Part shown: piece by piece, positions 25,390 to 33,073 of the stretch
How the letters are laid out: each line of letters starts with the position of its first letter
Position numbering within the stretch: position 1 is the stretch's first letter
Source of the DNA: CAYYFX01 sp046330135
Lineage (GTDB): Bacteria > ARS69
NCBI GenBank assembly: GCA_046330135.1
Contig: JAXLTI010000003.1
Span: forward strand, 558,001-622,000
Length of the DNA: 64,000 nucleotides
Reading direction: 5' to 3'
The notes under the pieces: generated by a model
What the model was told of the DNA's origin: nothing
The model's database searches: none
The model's input: the letters and a program-made list of their open reading frames with translations, nothing else
Made by a program: the position numbers and the translations under genes

Positions 25390-27810
25390 CTACCGGAGGA
25401 TCAAGACCCTCTGCGTCTCGGACGCCCCCGCCGCCGTCAGCCGCACGAAGTAGACGCCGCTGCCCACGCGATTCCCTCGCGCATCCCGGCCCGACCACGT
25501 GACCGTGTGATCGCCGCGATCCAGCCGACCCTCGTGCAGCACGCAGATCGCGCGTCCGGCGATGTCGTGCACCATTGCGCGCACCGATGCGGCCTCCGAC
25601 ATCCGGAAGCGGACGGCCACGTCGCGCGCCGCGGGGTTCGGCCCGGCGCTGAGGATCTGGAACGGCGCCGACGCGCCGTGGGCCGGCGGCATCTTGAAGG
25701 AACGGCCCAGCACGCGGGAGATCGCCGCGATGCCGGACTGCGGCTGCTCACCGATGCTGGTGAACTCGCCCGCGGCCCATGCCACCTCCGCGTCCAGCGC
25801 GAGGGCGGCGACGTAGCCCGACGCTCTCGGTTGCCACGTCGTGATCTCGCCGGACGCGGCGTCCAGCGCCGCGACGAACTGCCGCGAGCGAGCGCCGATG
25901 GCCGTGAACGCGCCGCCCGCGTACAGGATCCCGTCGCCCAGCGCGAGAGCGTAGACCGTGCCGCTCGCGTCCGCGCTCCACGAGGTGGCCACTCCGCTGG
26001 CCGCGTCGATGGCCGCGATCCGACCGCGCACGCGGCCCCCGATGCTCGCGAAGTCTCCACCCGCGTACACGGTGCCGTCGCCGAGCGCGAGGGCGAAGAC
26101 CGTGCTGTCCGCATCGGGATGCCATGCCGTCACGGCGCCGCTCGACGCGTCGACGGCGGCGATCCGGCTCCGCAAGCTCCCGCCCACGCTCGTGAACTCC
26201 CCGCCGAGGTACAGCGTGTCTCCGCTCGAGGCCAGCGCCCGCACGATGCCGTTCGCATCCGGATCCCACGACGTCGCGGTCCCGCTCGCCGGATCGAGCG
26301 CCGCAATCCGGTTCCGAGGCTCGCCGCCGATCGTGGTGAACACGCCGCCCGCATACACCAGCCCGCCACTCACCGCCAATGTGCGGACGCCGCCGTTCGC
26401 GTTCGGGTTCCACGGCGTCAGCGCGCCCGTCCGCACGTCGAGCGCGGCGATCCGATTCCGCGGCTGGCCGGCCACGGTGGTGAACAGCCCGCCCGCGTAG
26501 ACGGTTCCCCCGTCCACCGCGAGCGCGCGGACGACGCTGCTCGCGCCCGGATCCCACGTCGTGGCCGCTCCCGTCGCGGCATCCAACGCGGCGAGGCAGC
26601 GTCGGGACGCGAATCCGATGCTCGTGAACTGCCCGCCGGCGTAGACCGTTCCCCCCTCCGCCGCGAGCGCGTAGACGGCCGGCGCATAGAAGGAGTCGAA
26701 CGCGTTCGGATCCCACGGCGCCGGAGCGCCCGTCGTCGCGTCGAGGGCCGCCAGGCCGTTGCGCGCCTGACCTCCGATACTGGCGAAGTAGCCGCCTGCG
26801 TACACCGTCCCCCCGCTCACCGCGAGCGCGCAGACGAGGTTGTCCGCGTTCGGAGTCCACGCCTGGGGCGCGCCCGTCGCCGCGTCCAGCGCCGCGAGGT
26901 AGGCCCGAGGCTGACCCTCGATGCTCGCGAAGTAACCGCCCGCGTACACGGTTCCCCCGCTCGCCGCGAGGGCCAAGACGCGGTCGTCCGCGTCCGCTCG
27001 CCAGGGCTCGACCATGCCGGTCGTCGCGTCCAGGGCCGCAAGATAGCTCCGCGAGCTGCCGCCGATGTTCCGGAAGGCGCCGCCCGCGTAGACGGTGCCG
27101 CCACTCACCGACAGCGCCGAGACCACGCCGTCGACGTCGGGATTCCAGGGCGTGGCCGCCCCGGTCGCCGCATCCAATGCCGCGAGGTGATTGCGCTCCT
27201 GACCCCCGACGTTCGTGAAGGCGCCGCCGGCGTACACGGTCCCGGCGCTCACCGCCAGCGCTTGGACCTGGGCGCTCGCGCCTGGATCCCAGGCCGTGGC
27301 GGACCCCGCCGCATCGAACGCCGCGACGTATCGCCGCGAACGACCGCCGACGCTCGTGAACCCGCCGCCCGCGTACACGGTCCCCCCGCCCGCGGCTACG
27401 GCGTACACCGGCCCGTTCGGGGCGGGAGCCCACGGCGAGACGGAGCCATCCGCGAGAATGCGCGCGAGGTTCGACCGCGACGCGCCGCCGACCTCGGTGA
27501 AGAGGCCCCCGACGTACCAGCCGCCTGCGCCGTCCGAGGCGACGGCGTACACGCGACCCTCGACGCGCGGCAACGGCAGCACCGCCTGACCGCTCGAAGC
27601 GCTCAGCAGCGCTCCGCCACCGGTGACGGGGCCCACGCGCGTGAAGTTGCCGCCGAGGTAGACCGTGTCTCCGGATCGGGCGACGGCGTACACCGGGCCG
27701 TCCGTCACCCAGGGCGCGGGATCCACCCCATCCTGCGCCCGAGCCGGCCACGGCCACGCGCTCCACGCGGCCAGCGCGGCCAGGAGAGCGCGGTTGGCGT
27801 TGCACGGCAC
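25390..27810 (-). CDS. Second secreted beta-propeller repeat protein with FlgD-like/T9SS-type C-terminus
   Basis: 806 aa from a GTG with GGAGG 7 nt upstream. A signal peptide (LLAALAAWSAWPWPARA) is followed by about 14 repeats of roughly 42 residues (VYAGGxFTxIGGQxRNxLAALDAATG plus a WDPxAN turn). A short linker and a C-terminal domain (SVRAMVHDIAGRAICVL, GSGVYFVRL) end in RVLILR. It is a paralogue of the 2893-5595 protein; both begin their propeller with GPVYAVAR and FTRVGPVTGGGA. It lacks the extra fibronectin-like segment of the first copy. The two genes lie 20 kb apart, so this is an older duplication rather than a tandem one. Confidence 0.85.
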   Translation of the reverse strand: MPCNANRALLAALAAWSAWPWPARAQDGVDPAPWVTDGPVYAVARSGDTVYLGGNFTRVGPVTGGGALLSASSGQAVLPLPRVEGRVYAVASDGAGGWYVGGLFTEVGGASRSNLARILADGSVSPWAPAPNGPVYAVAAGGGTVYAGGGFTSVGGRSRRYVAAFDAAGSATAWDPGASAQVQALAVSAGTVYAGGAFTNVGGQERNHLAALDAATGAATPWNPDVDGVVSALSVSGGTVYAGGAFRNIGGSSRSYLAALDATTGMVEPWRADADDRVLALAASGGTVYAGGYFASIEGQPRAYLAALDAATGAPQAWTPNADNLVCALAVSGGTVYAGGYFASIGGQARNGLAALDATTGAPAPWDPNAFDSFYAPAVYALAAEGGTVYAGGQFTSIGFASRRCLAALDAATGAATTWDPGASSVVRALAVDGGTVYAGGLFTTVAGQPRNRIAALDVRTGALTPWNPNANGGVRTLAVSGGLVYAGGVFTTIGGEPRNRIAALDPASGTATSWDPDANGIVRALASSGDTLYLGGEFTSVGGSLRSRIAAVDASSGAVTAWHPDADSTVFALALGDGTVYAGGDFASIGGRVRGRIAAIDAASGVATSWSADASGTVYALALGDGILYAGGAFTAIGARSRQFVAALDAASGEITTWQPRASGYVAALALDAEVAWAAGEFTSIGEQPQSGIAAISRVLGRSFKMPPAHGASAPFQILSAGPNPAARDVAVRFRMSEAASVRAMVHDIAGRAICVLHEGRLDRGDHTVTWSGRDARGNRVGSGVYFVRLTAAGASETQRVLILR

Positions 27811-27885
27811 AGGCTCACCTCCGGGATCAGGGGAGTCGAGCGCCTGTCCGAGCCTGCGCGCCGCCGCGGGTCGGAAGTCAGTCCA

Positions 27886-28533
27886 TCAGGTCTTCTTCGT
27901 CCGGTAGATCATCCCCCAGGTCTTCACGCGACCCATGTCCGTGGCGCCGTACGGGCTCGTCTGTCCCTTGTTGGTGCCCCAGAAGTCCAGCTTGAACCCG
28001 CCTTGACCCGCCGCGTACGTGAACGCTTTTCCGGCGGTCACGTCCTCGATGTGGACGTTCGTGTCCCACGGATCGCAGATCGTCGCGTAGTTCTTCCCGT
28101 TGAAGTGCCGGATCGTGTCGATCACCACCCAGTGGGCGCCGCCGGCATCCCAATCGACCCCGATGATGACGGGGTTCACGCCGACCGTGGGCCCGAGACC
28201 GTGCACGATGCCCACTTCCTGCACGATCCGGTTGGCTGCGGAGTCCGCGGGGATGGCGGCCCACGTCCACTTCCCGCAGTCGAGCGAATCGAGAACGGTC
28301 ACGAGGTGCTCGGGGCGCGTGCCCTTCTGCTCGGGCTTGTACGCGCCGCCCGACGCCTTCGAGTACTTGTCGTAGATGTCCTTCTCGACCTGGACCGCCT
28401 GACTCCCCGGGCGGAGCTTGTTGATCTTGAAGACGCACATGATCACGCTGGCGATCCCGCAGGACATGTTCGCCTCTTGGCCGTACACGAGGTGCATGTC
28501 CCCGAAGCGGGTGAAGCGGCTGAACCAAGCCAT
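27886..28533 (-). CDS. Papain-like/C39-type cysteine peptidase homologue
   Basis: 215 aa starting MAWFSRFTRFGDMHL, with GGAGGG 8 nt upstream; the frame continues far upstream but without coding character. A catalytic triad can be read: C25 in ANMSCGIASV, H134 in GGAHWVVIDT and D154 in CDPWDTN. This is the order seen in C39 bacteriocin-leader peptidases and the AvrRpt2-like C70 family. There is no signal peptide, membrane segment or ABC transporter domain. It sits between the beta-propeller gene and the GH110-like gene. It could be an intracellular protease or a secreted effector using a non-Sec route. Family assignment is moderate. Confidence 0.6.
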   Translation of the reverse strand: MAWFSRFTRFGDMHLVYGQEANMSCGIASVIMCVFKINKLRPGSQAVQVEKDIYDKYSKASGGAYKPEQKGTRPEHLVTVLDSLDCGKWTWAAIPADSAANRIVQEVGIVHGLGPTVGVNPVIIGVDWDAGGAHWVVIDTIRHFNGKNYATICDPWDTNVHIEDVTAGKAFTYAAGQGGFKLDFWGTNKGQTSPYGATDMGRVKTWGMIYRTKKT

Positions 28534-28706
28534 GGATCCCACCCTCCGTAGCTGGGCGGCGGGCTCGTGCGGCTCCCCGTCGGGTGTGGCGGCGCTCCCA
28601 CGAATCCCGGCGCCCATGGTACCGCATCCGCGAGCGCCCACGGAGACGGAACGCCGCCCTCGGATCGCGAGCCCCCCACGGCCCTCCGAGGATCGCCGGC
28701 GGGCGC

Positions 28707-30287
28707 CTAACGGCCGGATTCCCCCTCCGTGGACTCGACGCGAATCGTGGGCGCCGGACTCGCGGTGATGACGTTCCCGTCGATGCGGATGTCCCGGTGC
28801 GCCCCCGCGGGCAACGGTCGGCCGTCCCCGCCGCGCGCGACGACCTCGATCGCCGTGGCGCGGCAGGCGGTGATCGTGTTCCCGCGGATCTCCACGTCGC
28901 ACGAGCTGCCGGACTCCAGCCACCAGTACTCCGGCGCGACCAGCACGGCCGAGCTCCAGGTGCCCGTGATCCGGTTGCCGGAGACCCGGCCGTGGCTCGC
29001 CTTGATCAGGATCCCGCGCGAACGGTCGTGTCCGAAGTCGCAGCCCTGCACCACGAAGCCGTTGCCGGTGCGGTTCGCGGAGCCGATCGCGGACCCCGGC
29101 GGCAGCGCGACCGTTCGATCGAGCGTCACCCGGAAGACCTTCGCTTCCGCGCTCAGCAACCGGCCCTTGAGGTCCGCATGGAGACTCAGCCCCCGGATGA
29201 ACGCCCTCTCCGCGTCGGTGGCCGGCGCGTCCGGCTCGATCCCCTGCGCCACGGCGTCCGGCGGGCGTGGGCCGTCGAAGGGCAGGAACTCGACCGGATC
29301 CCCGGCTTCGATCGTGAGCCGCCCCGGCGTGACGATGCGCAGCCGATCGCCGCTCGCGGCGACGATCAGGTGATACGTGCCGTGGATGTTCACGCAATCG
29401 TCGCCCTGGAACTTCGCGGTGCAGTCCAGGATCGACGGTCCCCGCGTGGCCTCGGTGCTGTGGAACGCATCCGCGTCGAGCGAGCGCAGACGCGCGAAGC
29501 CGCGCTGCACCGGGTCGTCGGCCGGCGCTCGGCGATCCGCCCGGCAGCGCCGGTACGTGACGCCCGCGCACTGCAGCTCCGCGAACCCGAAGAGCGGCGA
29601 CGCGTACAGCGTCACGTCCTCGAGCTGAACGTCCGTGCACCGCTCCAGCCAGACGGCGTGGCCGCGGGCGTCGTCGGGGAAGGCGTCGTTGGTCACGAGG
29701 ATGTCGCCGACTTGCTCGAGGTCTTTCGCCGCGTCGAACCGGTAACCCGCGCGCTTGGCGATCCGGTAGCGATGCCCGCCGAGCGACTCGAAAGTCTCGG
29801 CCCACGCGGCGTCGGGTCGGCGCAGCTCACCGGTGGCGGGATCGAAGATCTCGACGCGCTCGACGAGGTGGTGGTCGGGGTAGCCGTCGAGGATCGCGAA
29901 TTCCACCCAGCTCTTGTCCGGCGCCAACGCGGTGATGCGCGCCTCGGTGAACGGCAGCGGATCGTAGTCGATCGTCAGTCCCTGGAGCCGGACGCTGCGG
30001 CAGTTCTCGAAGACGATTCCGCGCGTGGTCTCCGAGCACACCATCTCGACGCCGTCGGCGATGATCTGGATGTCGGTGAGGTTCTCGAGCCGCAGATGTT
30101 GCCCGTGCTTCGGCGTCACGCGATACCGGCCCGGCGGCACCACGATGCGCTTCTCGCCCGCCGCGAGCGCGCGGTCGAGGGCGGCCTGCAGATCGAAGGG
30201 GACGGCCGCGAGCTCCAGGGAGCGGCTCTCGCCGGCCGTGCCCATCACCAGAAGCGCGCAGAGCGTCGCTGCCAGGCCTCGCGCCAC
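28707..30287 (-). CDS. Secreted right-handed beta-helix protein, GH110 (alpha-1,3-galactosidase)-like
   Basis: 526 aa with a signal peptide (MARGLAATLCALLVMGTAGESRS). The N-terminal pectate-lyase-like start (LQAALDRALAAGEKRIVVPPGRYRV) leads into parallel beta-helix coils. The mid-protein CTAKFQGDDCVNIHGTYHLI resembles the active-site region of GH110 alpha-1,3-galactosidases, with the GDD pair as candidate catalytic acids. Later coils carry regular GNxITG and GNVITAS turns. It is the last gene on this strand after the nos cluster, separated by 233 bp, so probably independently transcribed. The beta-helix fold is confident; the glycosidase specificity is a moderate inference. Confidence 0.7.
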   Translation of the reverse strand: MARGLAATLCALLVMGTAGESRSLELAAVPFDLQAALDRALAAGEKRIVVPPGRYRVTPKHGQHLRLENLTDIQIIADGVEMVCSETTRGIVFENCRSVRLQGLTIDYDPLPFTEARITALAPDKSWVEFAILDGYPDHHLVERVEIFDPATGELRRPDAAWAETFESLGGHRYRIAKRAGYRFDAAKDLEQVGDILVTNDAFPDDARGHAVWLERCTDVQLEDVTLYASPLFGFAELQCAGVTYRRCRADRRAPADDPVQRGFARLRSLDADAFHSTEATRGPSILDCTAKFQGDDCVNIHGTYHLIVAASGDRLRIVTPGRLTIEAGDPVEFLPFDGPRPPDAVAQGIEPDAPATDAERAFIRGLSLHADLKGRLLSAEAKVFRVTLDRTVALPPGSAIGSANRTGNGFVVQGCDFGHDRSRGILIKASHGRVSGNRITGTWSSAVLVAPEYWWLESGSSCDVEIRGNTITACRATAIEVVARGGDGRPLPAGAHRDIRIDGNVITASPAPTIRVESTEGESGR

Positions 30288-30520
30288 GGCCCCCCCCGTT
30301 CACGGCTTCGGAGCGTCGCTCACCGAACTAGCGCCCTGATCGATCCCCGGCTGCGCTCCTGGACCGCCGTCGCGCCGCAGCCTACACCGAGCGCGCCGAT
30401 CGAGCCGCATGTCCCGCGGTTCGGAGGCGCCCACGGCAAGCCGGAGTCCGAGAGGAGAGGTCGTGAGCCGGCGGAAGCCGGGGCCGCCGACCGTCCGTCG
30501 CTGCGCGCGCTCCGCTCCCT

Positions 30521-31684
30521 TCAGATCAGATAGAAGAGCGGGAACAGGAAGATCCAGATGAGGTCGACGAGGTGCCAGAAGAGCCCGCCCAGATCGACGG
30601 GCGTGTAGTAGCTGGACCCGTACCTCCCGCGCGCCGCTCCTACGATCAGCCAGCCGATCACGCACATCCCCGCGATGACGTGGATCGCGTGCAGGCCGGT
30701 CATGAGGAAGTAGATTCCGAAGAACTGCTGCACGTTCTTCGGCTCCATCGGGACCTCGGCCGGCGCGGCCGGCACGGGCGTCGCAAGCTCCTCGGGCGGA
30801 CTGGCCGCGGGCGGCAGCACGGACTTCGGGATGTCGGGCGCGGCCGCCGAGGAGTCGGTCGGCGCCGCGGCCTGCGCCACGGCCGTCGTCTCCGCGCCGG
30901 GCCCCTTCCACACGGTGCGGAGGTACGCCACGACGTCGTGGAGCTTGTCGTCGGTGAGCGTGGGATTCCCGCCGCGAGGAGGCATCTGGACCTTCGTGGT
31001 GTTGGCCGGATCCCAAGGCGGCCGCCCCACCTTGACGAAGTCCACCAGCTCGTCGTCGGTCTTCGATCCGACGAACTTCGACGCGACGAGGTTGAGGCCG
31101 TTCTTCGGCAGACCGTGCAGGTCCTTCCCGTGACAGCTCGCGCACGTTTCCATCGCGATCTTCTGCCCGCGAGCGACATCCGGTACGTGCGCGGCGGCCT
31201 TCGCTCCCTTGCCGTGCCCCGCGGCCTCCACCCCGTAGTGATGAGCGACGTAAGCGGCGTCGGGGGCGTACAGCCGCCCCCACAGAAGGCCGTGCTCGAA
31301 CTTCGGGCGGTACTCCAGGAATTTGATCGTCAGGAACCCGCAGGCGCCGAGGAAGGTGAGCGAGAGGAACAGGACCAGCCGCTTGCGCTGATCGCTCTGC
31401 GCGCACCGCACGGCGGTGGCCATCGTGAAGCTCGACGAGATGAGGATCAGGGTGTTGAGCGCACCCATCTTCCGATCCAGGAGGACCCGCGCCCACCGGA
31501 AGATCTCCGGGTGGTTCGCCCGATAGATCGCGTAGGCGCAGAAGAGCCCCCCGAACATGAGCAGCTCCGTCCCCAGGAACAACCACATCCCGAGCTTCGA
31601 GGACGAGAACTGCTGGTCGGTGGTGTCGAAGTGGTGCGCGAGATGGCCCTGACCGTGTCGGTCCTCAGCGTCGCCGTGCGTCAT
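30521..31684 (-). CDS. Haem-copper oxidase subunit III-like protein with an inserted cytochrome c domain
   Basis: 387 aa. Five membrane helices match CoxC/NorE-type subunit III: KLGMWLFLGTELLMFGGLF (30-54), 74-94, 103-123, FFGIYFLMTGLHAIHVIAG (320-350) and FWHLVDLIWIFLFPLF (367-387). Between helices 3 and 4, on the predicted periplasmic side, lies a mono-haem cytochrome c of about 100 residues: CASCH (C181, C184, H185) and Met234 in VQMPPRGG as likely sixth ligand. An Ala/Pro-rich tether (262-318) follows. It is the last gene of the nos operon, 51 bp after nosL. No subunit I is nearby. It may carry electrons towards NosZ; that is inference. Confidence 0.85.
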   Translation of the reverse strand: MTHGDAEDRHGQGHLAHHFDTTDQQFSSSKLGMWLFLGTELLMFGGLFCAYAIYRANHPEIFRWARVLLDRKMGALNTLILISSSFTMATAVRCAQSDQRKRLVLFLSLTFLGACGFLTIKFLEYRPKFEHGLLWGRLYAPDAAYVAHHYGVEAAGHGKGAKAAAHVPDVARGQKIAMETCASCHGKDLHGLPKNGLNLVASKFVGSKTDDELVDFVKVGRPPWDPANTTKVQMPPRGGNPTLTDDKLHDVVAYLRTVWKGPGAETTAVAQAAAPTDSSAAAPDIPKSVLPPAASPPEELATPVPAAPAEVPMEPKNVQQFFGIYFLMTGLHAIHVIAGMCVIGWLIVGAARGRYGSSYYTPVDLGGLFWHLVDLIWIFLFPLFYLI

Positions 31685-31735
31685 GCTCGTGGATCTCCTT
31701 GCAGCTGCGCATGATCTTCGCCCACAGAAGGCGAT

Positions 31736-32242
31736 TCAGTCTCCGGGCGCCGCTCCCGCCGCCGGCGGCGGCGCTCCGAGCCCTCCGGCCGCGCCCGCGG
31801 CCGTGAGCCCCGTCCAATCCAGGACTTCTCCGTCCTTCTGACCTCGAAACGCCTCGGCGCGCGCGCGGCTCGAGAAGCCCGCGACGCCCGAGCCCATCGG
31901 AGTCTGGAGCGAAGCGCTCCGCACGTAGAGGGCGCCCTCCGCCCGGAGCCAAGCGAGGTCGCCGTGGTCGTGCACCCACCTCGCGAGCACCCTGCCCGCG
32001 CCGGCGCTCGCCCCGTCCCGGACCAGACAGCCGATGTCGTCGTACACCCGCATCTCGACGCGTCCCCCCTGTCCCGCCACCGCGGCGGCGGCCGCGAAGC
32101 GCTCTTCGCTCACGATCATGCCGCAGGCCGAACAGACGTCCTCTCCCCAGCGGACGCTCGGAGGAAGGAGCGGCTTCGACCGAGCGCACGCGGCCAGCAG
32201 GGTCGCCGCGCACGCCGTGGCGAGGACGCGGGCCCTCATCAT
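31736..32242 (-). CDS. nosL: NosL copper chaperone lipoprotein
   Basis: 168 aa. Signal with lipobox (TLLAAC) for outer- or inner-membrane attachment. The NosL hallmark CSACGMIVSEERFAAA supplies the Cu(I)-binding CxxCGM motif, and the later domain (YDDIGCLVRDG, AWLRAEGALYVRS, AFRGQKDGEVLDW) fits NosL. NosL delivers copper for assembly of NosZ. The start overlaps the nosY stop (ATGA); two consecutive ATGs make the exact start ambiguous by one codon. The last 25 residues are Ala/Gly/Pro-rich. Confidence 0.92.
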   Translation of the reverse strand: MMRARVLATACAATLLAACARSKPLLPPSVRWGEDVCSACGMIVSEERFAAAAAVAGQGGRVEMRVYDDIGCLVRDGASAGAGRVLARWVHDHGDLAWLRAEGALYVRSASLQTPMGSGVAGFSSRARAEAFRGQKDGEVLDWTGLTAAGAAGGLGAPPPAAGAAPGD

Positions 32243-33069
32243 ACGTCTCCGCGCCGGACGAAGATCGTCCATGCGCTCGCCAGCGGGAGCACGATCCACG
32301 CCGCGAGGGACGCCGCGAAGAGAAGCGGCAGCGCGCGCCCGTGAGTCTGCGTGGCGTACAGCCCGGCCGGCCCCAGGACGTCCAGCGACGCGTGAACCGC
32401 GCCCAGCACCGCCATCTTGAACACTTGGAGCGGATGCGCCAGCGCGAGACGGAAGAGAGTGTCCACGCGCAGCCGGAACGCGATGGCGCCGCCCATCAGA
32501 CCGAGATCGCTGAGGAACGCGAGCGTGAGCCACGTGAAGAGCGCGGCGCCCGTGGCCACCGACGCCTTGCGGGCCGCGACGGAGATGAGAAAGCCCACGC
32601 TCAGCATCGCGAGCGCCAGAACGAACGTCATCAGGACGAGAGACGCGTAGCTCCGGATGTCCTCCCCGCCCGCGGTCGCCGCGATCGCCGCCGCGCTGAC
32701 GGCGAAGCCCGAGGCGAGCGAGCCCAGCAGAGCCGTCGCGAGACCCACGTACTTCCCGAGAAGAACCTCGCCGCGATCGACGGGTTGCGCGAGCACGTAG
32801 GCGAGCGTCCCGCGCTCCGCGTCGGCGGCCACGCTGCCCGCCCCCAGCGTGAGCGCCATGAGCGGCACGACGAGGAGCACCAGGTTCACGAGCCCCGCGG
32901 CCGTCCGCCCGTAGCCGGCGAAGCCGTAGGTCCCCGATCCCGCGAGCGAGATCCAGGAGACCGCCAGGGCGAGCACCGCGAAAGCGATCGAGTAGAGCAG
33001 GAACCAGCGATTCCGGAGCGAGTCGCGAAGCTCCTTCCGCGCCAGCGTCACGACGATCCCGGCTTCCAT
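32239..33069 (-). CDS. nosY: NosY ABC-2 type permease
   Basis: 276 aa with six membrane helices. The N-terminal ARKELRDSLRNRWFLLYSIAF is the conserved ABC-2 cytoplasmic entry helix. The ERGTLAYVLAQPVDRGEVLLGKY segment is the usual coupling region of NosY/ABC-2 permeases. It is the membrane partner of the NosD-NosF fusion encoded 4 bp upstream, and its stop overlaps the nosL start. NosDFY powers maturation of the copper centres of N2O reductase. Confidence 0.92.
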   Translation of the reverse strand: MEAGIVVTLARKELRDSLRNRWFLLYSIAFAVLALAVSWISLAGSGTYGFAGYGRTAAGLVNLVLLVVPLMALTLGAGSVAADAERGTLAYVLAQPVDRGEVLLGKYVGLATALLGSLASGFAVSAAAIAATAGGEDIRSYASLVLMTFVLALAMLSVGFLISVAARKASVATGAALFTWLTLAFLSDLGLMGGAIAFRLRVDTLFRLALAHPLQVFKMAVLGAVHASLDVLGPAGLYATQTHGRALPLLFAASLAAWIVLPLASAWTIFVRRGDV

Positions 33070-33073
33070 GGCT

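Noticed and set aside
30300..31586. A 428-residue minus-strand frame over the cytochrome/subunit III gene
   Set aside because: It is another frame of the same strand with Arg/Gly-rich composition; the 30521-31684 frame has helices and haem motif.
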